Positions 19,317 through 32,693 of a stretch of DNA of 64,000 bases are shown one piece after another. The translations under genes were made by a program, and so were the position numbers. The stretch's first letter is position 1. Every line of letters starts with the position of its first letter. This DNA comes from Ustulina deusta (taxonomy: Eukaryota > Ascomycota > Sordariomycetes > Xylariales > Xylariaceae): positions 558,001-622,000 of the forward strand of contig JAJNNX010000003.1 of assembly GCA_023159155.1 (NCBI GenBank), in the 5' to 3' direction. Under the pieces are notes generated by a model, which was not told the origin of the DNA, made no database searches, and saw only the letters and a program-made list of their open reading frames with translations.

Positions 19317-20947
19317 CTAATAGTGATTCAATATATATCGCAATTGTAGCCGCGCTGAGGATGGTACCGATGACGACGACGCCCGTGATGATGATGATGC
19401 CGATGAAAAAGAAGAGACCGGTTGGCTATGCAATGCGGGAGCCATTGAGGCTCGCGATGACGATGGTGCTGCCGATGGAGGAGGATAATACACGCTTGCG
19501 GCATGTATCTGTAGTAATAGAGACTGTGTCGAATTTTGTGATTCCCATGATTCGTAGACGTCTTGCGGATTGGCTCGAGGTACAACCTGTGTTGGAGTTT
19601 GTGATGGCATGTATTGCGACTGATGCAACAATGGTGGTGATGAAAAGCCTCGCTGGTTTTCTTGCGGAGGAAATGATGTTGACGCTTGTGGTGCCCGTGG
19701 CGTCGATGGTGCATGGATGCCTTGCGAATTTCTAGGAGATACAAATTGTGTTGGTCTTGGTGATGGCACATAAAATGAACGACCCATCATTGGTAATGGA
19801 GGATAACCATTTAGCAGGTTTCCTTGCGGTAGAGTGGGTGTTGAAGCTCGTGGCGCCGATGGTAGATGGACGTCTTGTGGATTTCCAGGAGATCCAAATG
19901 GTGCTGGAGTTCGCGATAGCTGCGACATTGTATGGGGAGACGAAGCCATTCGCCAACGTTCTAGAGATGTAAACGTGGTTGAATATCGTGAAGGCACTTC
20001 AAGTAATTGAGGCATCGAAGGAGATCGTATTGAAGCTTGTGGTGTCGATGGCACGGAGGGGTCCGGCTGATATTCTTGTGCGGAAGTCCTCTGTGCCCTT
20101 CGTAGCCTGCGATCAGCATTTCGTTCACGTCGTCGCTTTTGGCGCTTCTCCTTTCGATACCAGAATGACATAGTGCCATTATAGCCGATATCCGATTCGG
20201 AAGCAGAGTCAGAAGAATAATCAAGAGAAGGGCAAGAAGGAGGGCAAGAAGGAGGGCCAGAAGGAGGACCAGAAGGAGGACCAGAAGGAGGACCAGAAGT
20301 AGGACCAGAAGTAGGGTCGGAAAAAGGGCCAGAAGAAGGCTCGGGAAAAGCCTCCGAGTCAGAGTCTTCAGGTTCCGCCTTTATATCCCGAGGTGACAAT
20401 TGCCTGAATGTTTCCGAGTCGCTATCATAGCCATCACTCCCCTCATCAGACTCCCTGGCTCTCTTCGTCCCCCGACTTGGATTGGCGGCCCAATCAGGGC
20501 CGTAGGGATCATTGACAGACGGGCGATTTTCCATCTGTGAAGGTTGTGGGACGGAGAAGAAATTAAGACTTGTTCCAGAATTCTGCGAGAAGTAAAACGG
20601 AGAGTTGAGCACGGAGTCTTGAAGCGAGGCGAAAGGGGGATGTGAGATGTCCGGGCCGAAATCCATCGTGATCGCTTCAGCTTTCTCTTCTAGAGCCTCG
20701 ACTACAGCTAGGTCAGTTAAGGCACACTCTCCGAGCTTTGCTGAAAAGGATTATTACCATTTGCTTTCTGTGGATGGCCAAATGCAACGTCGTTCAAAAC
20801 CTGCATCTCTGTCGCGTTTTCTCGCCCACCCATCTCTTCCCTGGAATTTGGGCTGTCACTTTGGTACCTCGCGGTGAGGTCGGCGGGGACAGCGTATAAC
20901 GAGGGATCATAGGGTCTTCGGCGGCCAACTGCCCAACTGGAAGCCAT
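19317..20947 (-). CDS. Disordered Pro/Ser-rich protein with nuclear-type basic region, unknown function
   Basis: I do not recognise a family. Two exons joined in frame, complement(join(19317..20701,20758..20947)), 524 aa, with donor GTAATA and a CTGAC branch site in the 56-bp intron. The sequence is largely low-complexity: an acidic SDSE-rich part, a (GPPS)n tandem array, a basic block (KEKRQKRRRERNADRRLRRAQR) and three degenerate ~50-residue Pro-rich repeats with [GR]NxQ[DG][VI]H.PS.PRA. It ends in a poly-Ser stretch. The basic block and KRARE suggest nuclear location. No DNA-binding domain is visible, so calling it the cluster regulator would be a guess. The 449-aa exon alone could be the whole gene if the intron is not real. 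Confidence 0.65.
20233..20335. repeat. 12-bp tandem repeat encoding (GPPS)n
   Basis: Repeats of AGAAGGAGGACC on the plus strand encode the GPPS/CPPS array of the minus-strand protein. Copy number is likely to vary between strains. Confidence 0.75.
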
Positions 20948-22690
20948 GTTGTTGATATGTGTAGTGTTTTATTGGGATCGTTAAGTTGGGCAAGTTGAGG
21001 ATGGAGCTGGGAAGAGGTCTGCTGGAGAACAGATGAGGGAAATGTGGGTAGTCTGGGTAGTCTGGGTAGTCTGGGTAGTCTGGGTGACAGAAGATCCGTC
21101 CCTGGTGAGACGAAAGCGTTGTAAGGTAGGATTTTTCCAACAACTATGGGTACAGTAAAATTCTGTGATAGTGATGGGGGTTGTAGAGGTTGTAGAGGTT
21201 GTGGTGGGTGATGTTGAGTGTTGAAGTTGTTCAAACTGCAGCAATGTGTGTGTGTGGCAGCAGGATCCTAATGGTGCGCAAGAGTGGTCAAGAAGAGGAT
21301 GATAAATAACGAGAAAAAAATTTTCATCCAAGTCTGAGTAACAGATATGATTGTAGAATGTTACCGAGTCTTTGCAGTCGTCGTGACTAGGGGTCAAAGC
21401 TTGGTATGGTCGCTGTGCGGTTATCTGGTTGCGAATTCACAATCTGTTGCAAAATGAAGTGGAAATATTTAATAGGAGGAAGTGAATACAACTTGCTTGA
21501 TATAACAAAGGATTCTGATATTAGGAATTCAATCACCCTCGAGGACCGGACAGGACGAATAGCACTTTTTGCTTTAAAGTTTTGAAGTTTATATTGTGAT
21601 TAAGATCTGTTTATTGGCCGGAACAGTTTCGATAGGAGGCACTATATTGTGAGTTCGTTAATTGACCCTTTTCGGTCTATTTTTTGCTTAGGGTCAGTGA
21701 TGTTGATATTGCATAACCTTGAAAGGTCTAGCAAGTTACTTGACTCAAACTCAAAAAGGCCAATAATTGGTGGCTAGAAAGCCTCTGCCATGAAGCATGT
21801 ATAGTTAATATATGTTGCTTGCAAACTCTATCATGTCTATCTTTAATTCTTATATTTATTCACAATATTATTATGTAATATACAAACAAATAGTTAATAG
21901 TTAATAATAATAAACTAATTATTTAACTATCAAAGCCTCACATGTGGAAAATAGAATGACAACACAGACAACAAAACAAATCACACTATTAGAGAAGCAA
22001 TATTAATAGTGGTACATTTGATGTCATTAACATGGCCTAGGTTAATTCCTCAGTCAGGACAGTTGCAGGGCTTGAAGACAATCAATGGATTCAGCTGATT
22101 GGTATGGTGGCCAAACATATCAGGATGCAAGTTCACATTATATTTGTCTCCATACTAACCAGCAAAGTCCTACATACTATATATGGTTTAATAAAATCCT
22201 CCAGACACCTAAATGGTGGTCAAGTATCCACAATGCGATCAAGGTGAAGCCAGTTGCTGCTTCTGGCATGACTCACCCTACGTACAACCAAACTGGTATG
22301 AGTAATTAACTTGCAGATAAAGTTCTATGTCTAACATTAGGTAAATACATAGCCATACATACTCCAGCCTAGCCTAGATTTAAGGTACGTCGCCATGCCA
22401 AAACAGCCCAGGGGTTGGGCGGTGGGTAATTCTGCCATCGTAGGCCCCTATACTGGGACCTAGACTGATCACGAAGCTGAGGGACCCAGGTAGGCATACC
22501 AAATACACTAAATAGCACCTACCTATCTACATGTTGGGGAGTAGAGGCCGGAGCTGGGCTGGATCCGTACATCTAGGCACCCAACGCATATGTATATATA
22601 TACAAAGCTAAGAGGTTTTTTTGACTCTTGTACTCCTGATCAATCAGCTATTGTGGAGTTGAAACAGACACCCCACCCCAATCAACAAAA
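20948..22690. other. Intergenic, AT-rich; no gene recognised
   Basis: The first ~450 bp form the leader/promoter of the gene at 20947 and contain a 9-bp tandem repeat. From 21.4 to 22.6 kb the DNA is AT-rich with short ORFs only (for example 22085-22309, plus strand, no motif). It looks like old non-coding DNA. Confidence 0.5.
21044..21087. repeat. 9-bp tandem repeat (TCTGGGTAG)n, about 4-5 copies
   Basis: Consecutive TCTGGGTAG units lie about 100 bp upstream of the start codon at 20947. Minisatellite; no role apparent. Confidence 0.8.
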
Positions 22691-24465
22691 TCACGAGCTA
22701 TTCGCGAAGAACTTTGTAATCTTTTGAGTCCCAGCCGGTTTTGAAGCTTTGGTAGGACTCCTGCTCTTGTTGCTCGTGGCACTGATTTTCTGCCTGCCGC
22801 TCCCTTTCTGTGGCGACGGTTCCACGTTCTTCGCGCCATGCCTCTTCTCCAGCGTGGTGCTCGCGAGCTTCTTAGGCGGTTCCTCATCCATCAATTCTTC
22901 CCCTGCTTCCCGCTTGACGCCCACAGACGCGTCCTCATACTTCACTTTAGACTCCCTCTCTTTAATATTGCCTTCGGCTACGAATTCTTTGATCCCGGCA
23001 ACTTCAATCTCCGGCTGTTCTGTTTTAACATCCCTATCTGGAATGTTATTTTCTTCCTTCCCTCCTTCCCTCCTTTCCTTTCTAGCCTCCTTTGTTGCAG
23101 CACCTTTTGCGAAGAAATTCGCAATGTTAGACTTATTTTCCTTGCTGTCGATGGGAATGATGAAAGCGGGCGAGTTGTTACCGACTTTTCCCACATCTTT
23201 GCTCACGGGATATACCTCCAACTCCCCGTCATATGGAACTAGGAGTGATTGTAACTCCTTCGACCACTCATAGCGTTTGGGGTCGAGCCATTTGCGCATC
23301 TTTTCGGAGCCATTATCCATGATCACGGGCATGCGATCGTGTAGGAAGTTCAGCTGCTTATTCGATCCCGTCGTTATGATAGTGTACGTGTACTGTTTCT
23401 CCTCGTCGTCTAGTGCCCGCTATCAGCTTTTGAATTCGGGATGTTTCGTCACGAAATTCACGAACGACACAGCGCCATTCCACCCAGTGCTAGGGAAATT
23501 CCCAAACAAGGCAGATCCGATATGAATTTGGAGTTAACTTACTTTCATACTGCACCACATCCCACAAACCTGCAAGGCACATCAACTTGCCATCCTTGCG
23601 CCTGACATAATGTGGTATCTTCTCGCGGCCACCATCCTTCTTCAACCACTCGTAGAACCCTTGCACAGTAACAATGCACCGCTTCCGCGCCTTCATCGAG
23701 CTCCACTATAGTTCGTTGGAGTCAGTAATTACTCGAGACACGCTTATCGCCCTAACAGGAAAGTTTTACCTCCGCAAGCGACTATTACAGGAAGAAAATG
23801 ACTCCAGGGATAGCTTACCATGCCACCGCTCAGCGCCAACGAGTCGTCGCGGCAGTTGATTGTTTTCATTACGGAGCCGAAGCCGGGATTACGCTTGGTC
23901 CAGAAAGGGATGAGGCCCCATTTCATAGTTTGCAGTTTGTAGTGCACATCGCTGTCGTCTGCAGAGGCATGCTGTTCGTCTGTATCTTTGTTTTGTTGTC
24001 TCGTGTTTGTTGCGCTCGGAGAAGATGGTAGCGCGCCATCGGTATCAGTCGAAGCATGTCCACTGCGCCGAGATCGAGGCCCCGCGCCGTAGTCCGGCAC
24101 ATCGGCTCGGTACACTACGCCGCGGTAGGTTGGGGCAAAGTTGTAGCTCTGCCTTGGACCGTTATATTCCTCCGCTCCCCGTCCTCCGCCGCCAGCATTC
24201 TCATCGCCGCCGCCGTCGGGGTCATCAGGAGCCTCGTAAACCGGCATATTGTCATCTTCTAGCATTCGGCGGATCTGGCTAGGCCGCTATGTACCAGTAA
24301 GTCGCCGCAAGTGGAACATGTGGGTGGAGGATGTATAGATATGACGAAAATGGATGAGGGGTAGAGAGTGACGATGAGATGGTGAGATTGGTTGGGACGG
24401 CTTGTGATCTATGAGAATGCGGTTTACACAATACATACCAGAGCCAGCGCGTACCGTCCACACAT
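22691..24465 (-). CDS. SRAP/HMCES-family abasic-site DNA-protein crosslink protein
   Basis: SRAP proteins (HMCES in animals, YedK in bacteria) bind abasic sites in single-stranded DNA through Cys2 and shield them at replication forks. Model: complement(join(22691..23409,23543..23705,23819..24286,24439..24465)), 458 aa. The first exon encodes only MCGRYALAL, which supplies the catalytic Cys2 after Met removal; this decides the start. Other family marks are NFAPTYRGVV, KWGLIPFW, NCRDDSLA, CIVTVQGFYEWLK (catalytic Glu) and LHDRMPVIM (catalytic His). The C-terminal ~150 residues are charged and disordered, with KR/PSP stretches and a terminal TQKITKFF that resembles a PCNA-interacting peptide. 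All introns close in phase. Confidence 0.9.
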
Positions 24466-25272
24466 CCTTCAATTGCCAAATATGGGTGTTTCGCTGCTGC
24501 GTGATGATGAAGGTGTACCCATTCCTCGGCTGCAGAGAGAGTTTGGTCGGTTTAGAGGATTCACGTCATTGCCCGCTAGCGTCCACGCTCTGATGTTGGC
24601 GACCGAGATAAAATGGGACTATCTCGAAGACCGAGGGTACTGGGTTTGACAAATTCAGTGGTGCATATAATTTTGATGGGAAACCGTCCGCCTGGTGAAG
24701 AAAAAGTCTTAATGAATTATAAATGATAATACACATGTCCTCCGAAGTGAGCGAGCTGCCCAGGCTGAACGTGGGGTAGACCCGCGCTTTAACGAGATAG
24801 CTACCTCCTAATAGTAAACTAGGTTAGAGAATTCGCGAGATCAGGTGACCCTGGTCATCGAAGCAGTTTCTTGCCCCCGACTAGTCATAATGCGAAATTT
24901 CCCCAACACCCATGTGAGTGTAAACCCATTCATGATAAAATGTTCAACAAGAGACATAGGAAAGCAAAATCAGTATTACGGTTCAATCATCAGTCGCCGA
25001 AGGGCATCATTAATCGAGGCTGTCACCGAATCGTAGTGTCATCAAGTTAAATGTGTGATATTTGTTTTATCACCAAGCTTGGGCTCTGAGCTGGTAGTAT
25101 GCCACGAATGGCGTGATATCTCAATTCATAAGCTTTTCCCTGATCCCGAACCACGCCAGAAATGCTAAACCCAGCCCCGAACATAGTATTTGCCCTCCCA
25201 GTAGCCGCAGGCTCTGACGGTATACGCGGAAGGGACTCGATGACACATGACCAACTCCAGCTAAGCCTCCGC
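24466..25272. other. Intergenic, no gene seen
   Basis: About 800 bp between the start of the SRAP gene and the 3' end of the eL18 gene. Short ORFs only, without motifs. Confidence 0.5.
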
Positions 25273-26265
<993 letters not shown>

Positions 26266-27184
26266 CTTGACGGTGACGTGCCGGCGGTCTCAAGAGTCGA
26301 CAGGATGCTGTGGTGGTTGGTGGTTAGAGGAGTCGATGGAGGAAATTTAATTGTCAGAGTCAAGCGAGAGTTCGAATTGGAAGTGGGATTGTGTGCGGGT
26401 GGGGCGGTGAGGAGCGGCAATTGCGATAAGCACGACTATTAATTGCGACCAATGAGAGGTACCTACCTACGCGCAGTCGATAGGTCAATACCTACCTACC
26501 TCGGTACATGTTAAGGTGCAGCAACAGCTTACAGCGACAGCTAACAGTGTATAACCCATAGCCTGGAAGACAGAATATTTAAGTACGAATAGATCACGAC
26601 ACTATCACCAATGAACGTGTATAAAGGAAGTAGATATATTTCCTCTTACGACAAATAATTGGTACAAGGCGGAATATTGGTATCTACCACTCGTATTGTT
26701 GTCCCATGACTTTAGCAAAAGTAGGTGGATGAATAAACCATCCCTCGCGCATCCATCTCTATGATCCAGATATACTGCTAGGTGCCTATCAACGTAATTG
26801 GTTCATCTATATGCAAACCGGGCACTTGGGCCTTATTCCCAAGAGCTCTACTTAGTATGCGCTCAGCCGCCAGTGTACATTGAAACGTAAACCTTCTAGC
26901 GAATAATACATAGTGAGTCCGCTGCAGAAACCCTGTTTCCCAATGCTCTGCCCGTCTATCGCGTCCCAATACCGTTCCGGAACCAGGTTACTCGACGCAT
27001 CTTAACCCCTTACAACTTCCATCGTCAATTTCGAGCGCTTTTCAAGGCTTGACTCGCCCGTTTCTTGCTGCTCGCCGCCTGGGGGAATCAATCAGTATGA
27101 AGTGTAGGTCTAATGTTATTTGATCCGAAACTTGACGCCGCGAATGCTTGGTCGTCTCTCTCCCGTGCTTGGCCGCATTGCCTA
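26266..27184. other. Intergenic with TAGGTA/TACCTA-rich stretch
   Basis: Contains the eL18 promoter. At 26457-26505 there is a run rich in ACCTACCTA. No gene recognised. Confidence 0.5.
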
Positions 27185-28458
27185 CTATAAGTTGATGGGC
27201 TCTTCCTTCAGTGCGACGAGGAAATCCCGTGTGAGTTCGAAGCTGAGCCAATTAGCAGCCATGCTAGGGGCAACTTTGAGTAGATTCGGAACGAGGCCCT
27301 TATACAAGCCGCGAATGCCTTCTTGGGTTACGATAACCCTGACAGCGTCTCCAATAGATTTATACTCATAACCCATGCCGGACATGGTATTGATTTGGAA
27401 CCGCCGCCTCAGTACATCACTCAAAATATGTCAGCTCGATACGCCAAGATGGTACTGAAACCAAAACTCACAATGGGTACGTGCAAGTTTGAGCTACGGC
27501 GCCAGAGATTGCGCCGGCAAGAAGTTTTCGTGCTGCACTGGGGTTCTGGTCCCCCTCCGGCGTTAGATACTTGCGGACAAATTCATATGTCATGAAGTTC
27601 AATCCAACCTAATCCACAGTAAGCATTGGTGATCGTTTGTTCCTGCTACGCGAGTCCAGTAAGGTCAAACATACGTATGGAGCTACACCCGCGACCGTCG
27701 GTATGATACCACGATACAGTGCTGCCATACCGCCTTCGGACTTGTACATCAGCACCAGTGTCGTCCACATGCCGGGAAGCTTGTCTTTAGGTACTTCTCC
27801 TAACGCAGCGAAAGAAGCCGTCTGTATGGAAAGCCGGGTTCGAATGATGTCGAGCGGATACGTAAAAACGACGGAGGTGATGCCTGCTACCCCGCCACAG
27901 AATAATCTTTCGAGGGGGGTCATGACCGTGCCTGGCTCTTTCTCGAAGAATTGCTAGAACAACGTCAGGGTATACGTCACGATGTACAACAAGACGTCGA
28001 CGAGGGGAGAACCTAGGACAAACTCACCCTCCTGTAGAGATTGTAGCTCCCAAACTGGACAGCGGAATAGGGAACTATGCGGATGCAATTGGTGCCGTTG
28101 CCGCGCATGAAGCCTTTCCAACCCTCTTCTTTCCACATCTTCCCGAGCGCCTTGCCCACTGATAACTTGTATTCGGTATGTCCGGCGCTTTGGACTTGCA
28201 ACAGAATCTTGAGGCGTTCGAGAGGCGATACAACAGTTCGTGAAACAGCACCGGCGACACCACCGGCGCAAAAAGCGGCCATCACCGGTTGGGATATGAA
28301 ATCCACAAACTGGGCGGTCCTGTTTGCAGGCGCGAACTTCGCCTTTACGGCATCAACATTTTCGGAAATCTAGAGTTGATAATTAGCCCTAGCGATAGAG
28401 AAACTCGTGACTAGGTTGCTGAATTGCCGGGCCGGCCAGGAGGACGTACAGGCGACAT
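27185..28458 (-). CDS. Mitochondrial carrier (SLC25 family, YPR011C-like)
   Basis: Six-helix transporter of the inner mitochondrial membrane. Model: complement(join(27185..27419,27472..27608,27675..27953,28028..28369,28450..28458)), 333 aa. The first exon is only nine bases (M-S-P). The three SLC25 repeats are seen through [22 protein letters not shown] and [11 protein letters not shown]. The sequence [20 protein letters not shown] with [18 protein letters not shown] and TRLSIQTAS closely resembles yeast YPR011C, reported to carry adenosine 5'-phosphosulfate and PAPS; related carriers move adenine nucleotides or CoA. Substrate is therefore inferred. All introns are in phase. Confidence 0.93.
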
Positions 28459-30700
28459 ATTCGAGACTTAATTGACCAGTCCCGATCAAAGAAACAGCAC
28501 AGCTAGGAAAGAGGTGGGTTCCTCGTCGCGAGTGGCAGATGGCAATTTCGTGGTTGGGTATAAGAGCATCTAAGAATGGCTGCCCCCAAATAGCAATAAC
28601 GATGTGGTAAAGAGGGCGGTGAGGATTTGGTCGGCTGCTTCGACGACACACGATCTTCGTTAGGAGCGAATCAACAATTTAGGCGACATAGTCGATTGTC
28701 CTGGTAAGGTGCGTCGAGGGCCAACATAGATAGGAGAAGGGCGAAGAGTTCGAACCGACAAGAAGATGCGCGCGAACAAGTTGTTGTTGTCGTCGTCTCC
28801 GTTATCGCTTGAAAGGATCGATCGGGACTGAGATCGGCTATAAATGACGGAGGAGGCTGTGGAGTCAATGTTGGTGCCGAGAGGCAAACGAGTGTGGTGC
28901 AATAGATACTAAGAAGCAATAAGATGAAGCGTCGCGGTAAAAAGAAGTAACGTGTGAAAGGTGGCGATGTCAAGAACAAACCGGCGGTTGATATTGAGCC
29001 CAGCTGCTGAAGATCACAAGACCTGGGTTAGTTTGGCCCTACGTATCCGCGGGATGGTGATCATCTCTAAGCAGGAAAAAGGCGGGTTATATGGCCCAGG
29101 GCGGCTGAAAGTTTGAAATTTTAGTTACCTATCTACCTACCTGGTTAGGTAGATCTAGGTAGGCCTAGATAGACTACCTAATCTAGATAGAGCCTGGTCG
29201 GGTGGACCACACTGGTCGCCTCGTTTATCGTTTATCGCTGCGCGGCGCGCTTGCTTGCATCAGCCGACCCCCAAAACCCACCCGCCTGGAATTGTCACAA
29301 GCCCGAAATCCAAATCATGTCTATCAATTACAGAGCCAGACAATAGATGAATTGGTGCCCCTTTTGAAGAAGGATGTCAAGCAACAAAGAAACTTGCAAT
29401 TCCAATTTGCCCTCACTACCTCGGCCCTTAGGTATCTATCGGTTAGCGTAACGATCAACGCCTAATAATACTACCGGTAGTCCACGAACAATTGTGACCA
29501 GTCTTTTGCAGCAGCTGCACGGACACCCGATTACCTAGGTAGATATGGTATCCAAAGCACAAATGCCTAAAAAAAGAGAATCGCCACGTACAGATGTCTT
29601 GCGCCCTAGTATATGAAACTTTGCGCAAAATTATATATATATATATATAAAGAGAAGGATTTGAAAATGAATAAATAATAAATAAGAAAATAATAAATAA
29701 TAAAAATAAAAACGTTTGCATTCATGGAAGAATGTTTCATGTTGAAGGGAGTTGTTAGTTGCCCGGGGGTGTATCAGAGAGAGGTAGGTACCTGATCATG
29801 TATGTAGTTCCAAGGGGGCGGGAAACGCTTTGCTACTCCCTTCTGGCCTGCCAAGTATTCCTGCGTCTCTCCAGACCCTTGTTGCTATGGACATGACGTT
29901 ACTCGACATGAAGATTGAGGAGACATAAGTATCACTTCCAATGAGAGGTCCGCTCTCTGGCTTCCACCAGCTATCTCGCTTAGGTGCCTGTTTAATATAT
30001 CCCTGTTCAGTGGCCTTCGAGCGCACCACGTCCTGTAGGTGGTAGTCATGACAGTCAATAGCCACGCTACCAAGACCCCTCGACCAGCCATCTCACAACA
30101 CCGTCTAGTATCGGCTTTGAATGTCATGAGGGTTACCTCTGTTGGTCGGTCATATTAGGCATTTAAGGGCGATCAGCCAACACCTCGAGACGGTAATTAT
30201 GATGTAGTTCTGTCATATTTTAACTCCAGCTACCCTGAGATTGCATTCCAGATGAACTGTGGTCTATCTATACATACGTATGTAAATTCTCATACGCTTA
30301 ATTAAATTACTTCCATCAGGTGGTCATGAAAGCACGTTCCACTGGGTTCGGAACACATGTGTAACAGTACACACAAAGGAAAATGAATTGTACTACCTAA
30401 TAACTTCACCAAACATGACCCGCTCCTTGTAGTGAAAAGCTGTGGTTGTGTATCGTTCTTAAACTGCTAAGACATTTCGGTCGGCGGAAGACTAGATGAT
30501 GAGCAACAGTCCAACGGGGATAAAAACTAAAAGCCCACGGTGACATATAAACCTGCCTCGCACCCGGACAAGTTACGAGGGCCACAACCACTATGTAAGA
30601 TGTACCTTTCAGTCAGCAACATCCAAGTCATCATGCTGAGGCGGAGGACTTTCGACAGCTATAAAAAACGGTTAGCCAAATTTACCAATGCTCTGATCAA
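28459..30700. other. Intergenic, no gene recognised; TAGGTA motifs and microsatellites
   Basis: About 2.2 kb. Overlapping minus-strand ORFs at 28660-28979 lie just upstream of the carrier and probably lie in its leader. TAGGTAG/CTACCTA runs occur at 29127-29185 and near 29535 and 29785. A (TA)n run lies near 29633-29650 and an ATAA-rich run at 29665-29712. No motif-bearing protein found. Confidence 0.5.
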
Positions 30701-31826
30701 TTAGGCAGCACCTTTGCGATCATCGCCATTCGTGCCATTCTCACGACGATCACGATCATCACGGTCATCACGATCGCGGTCACTACAATTAGTTGCAGTT
30801 AGCTCAAGCTTAGACAGATCCTATTCGGGAGGGGTAGACCGCATACCGAGTGTCTGGGCTACGAGAGCGATCTCGGGTGTCACGGCGCTCGTAATCCCGG
30901 TCCCGGTCACGGTCACGGCGATCATCTTTCCTTGGAGAGTAGTCGCGAATACTACGACGAGGAGAGGGAGAACGGCCGCGGCGAGGAGATCGAGCCCCAC
31001 GAGCGCCGTCACGCCGATCGCGGTCACGACCAGAGTCAAAGCGCCAAGAGGCTGAGGGAGGCGTACGAGCCCACTAGAGTACATGTTAGATGGATTGACT
31101 CGAAGACTAGACTCAAGGGCGCATACCTCAATCTTCAGGACATCGTCCCGACCGATACGCTTATTGTGCATCTCATGATAGGCATCGTCGGCATCCCGTC
31201 GATCCTCATACTCCACGAAAGCAAAGCTATCCCTCACGTTAGTCAGACTTGTCGTCCATTATCGAGCTCAATCAAAACTTACAGTCGGCTACTGGCGCTT
31301 CTAGGCGCAGGAATGTCGCAACGGACTAGGCGACCATAGCTACAAGTGGTAAGGTCAGCAATCTCACAAAATATATAGTACTTTCCCGATAATTCGCATC
31401 AACTGCGGTTCAGCTTTGTTGTCCTGCCACGACAGACAGGCGACTCGGCGCGCGCGATGCAACTGATGATTTATCCGACCGCTCGATCATAGGGGAGTGA
31501 CAACTGAAATGGGTGGTGGGCGTGCGTGGGAGGTGGGAGCGTGGACAAGGAGACGGCTCGAGGACTCGACGAAGCCAAGAACGACGAAGACGGAAGACAG
31601 GCAGATCCCGGGACAGGTGGACGAGGAGGCACAGGTGTAGATGTGGTGGCATCGGACACCGTTTCCGCAGGTTGGACGGTCGATCGATCTCACCGCGCGC
31701 GGGGACGAGGACGAGGACGACGAGGATAGCTTAGCTGACATACCGTTCGAATTCGTAGGCGAGGTCGCGAGCACGCGTGCCTTGGCTGAAGCCAGTCACG
31801 TAGAGCGTGGTACCACCTCGAGACAT
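30701..31826 (-). CDS. SR-family splicing factor, single RRM (Srp1-like)
   Basis: RNA-binding protein acting in pre-mRNA splicing. Model: complement(join(30701..30782,30847..31073,31127..31226,31283..31339,31744..31826)), 182 aa. The N-terminal RRM has RNP2 in TTLYVTGFSQGT and RNP1 in SRLFAFVEYEDRRDA; YERYGRLVRCDIPAPR-like sequence lies between them across a splice site. After KIEWARTPPSASWRF comes a tail of RD and RS dipeptides (SPRRGRSPSPRR, DRDRDD), the usual SR domain though richer in RD than RS. The large first intron (~400 bp) is typical of such genes and may be a site of regulated splicing. Nuclear location is expected. Confidence 0.92.
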
Positions 31827-32693
31827 GGCGTCTGATGTGGGTTGACTGACAGAAAAAGAGAGGGAAGCACAACAAGAAAAGGGGATGGGAGACCAAAGTC
31901 AAATCAACCTCGATGGCCGTTCGAGGTTGGAGTGAAGAATACTGATGATGGGTTAGAAATCCTGATGGCAGAAGAAGTAGACTTCTCCGTGGCCAGGTGG
32001 TGTGTTGTTTCGGTCAAGTGCTGGAGAAAGTTTGACAGTGGTTGGCTGGGAGCTGTAAGTTCCAGAGCCGGGGGATCCTCGGGGCCATGCACTATTTCAG
32101 ACCTGATTTCCCAATGGGGATTAGCTCCGCTATGACGTCCGTTTGTCAAATTATGAACACCTAGCCAATGAAATACGTGCATACTACCTAGCTTTGGAAT
32201 CTGTAGCTACCTAAGGTAAGGTAAGTGCGTGCTAGCACAGGTCTTTTTTTTTCTTTTTTTTTTCTTTTTTGCTTCTGCTAGCCATTGGTTCAATAGAGGT
32301 ACCTAGGTAGGTACTTAGGCATCCACGTAGGGGAGGTATGCATATCAAAATACACCTATTCCTGCTCATGTTGAATGTTGATTGATACCGATGTCAATGG
32401 ACCGATCCTTCCACCCAGAAACAAAGATTCTACGTCCCAGACAGGTAGGTAGGAAAAGTACGATGACAATACCTACTCTTTCCAAGCGTAAGTTTATCGA
32501 CTATACAGTCCAAGTTGGTCTGCCTATTCCATCTCCACATTCTCTTCAAACCTAAGCTTTCCATCCTTTCAAATCCGCAACATAGATGACCCATTTCATA
32601 CCCGGATACAACTTCTTTTGGATTTAGCACGGATTCTGTTATTGTCCCTATCTATTTAGAACACACCTGCAGCCGAAGTATCAGGATTGCCTC
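31827..32693. other. Intergenic; polypyrimidine tract and TAGGTA motifs
   Basis: Promoter of the SR gene, then a C/T-rich tract at about 32245-32272 and TAGGTA-type runs near 32210, 32298 and 32442. No gene recognised. Confidence 0.5.

Noticed and set aside
19079..19735. Plus-strand ORF of 218 aa, Met-rich
   Set aside because: Mostly antisense to the low-complexity protein gene; no motif and biased composition.
20794..21234. Minus-strand 146-aa ORF with LPRLPRLP
   Set aside because: Made by the 9-bp tandem repeat and overlaps exon 1 of the better-supported model at 20947 in another frame.
22749..23273. Plus-strand ORFs opposite the SRAP gene
   Set aside because: Shadow of the Lys/Glu-rich tail, giving Leu/Phe/Ser-rich nonsense.
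27472..27608. Suspected frameshift in the mitochondrial carrier
   Set aside because: A recount of bases showed exon 4 reads [10 protein letters not shown] in phase; the gene is intact.
28671..28979. 102-aa minus-strand ORF with hydrophobic start
   Set aside because: Overlaps a second ORF in another frame, lies directly in the likely leader of the carrier gene and shows no motif.
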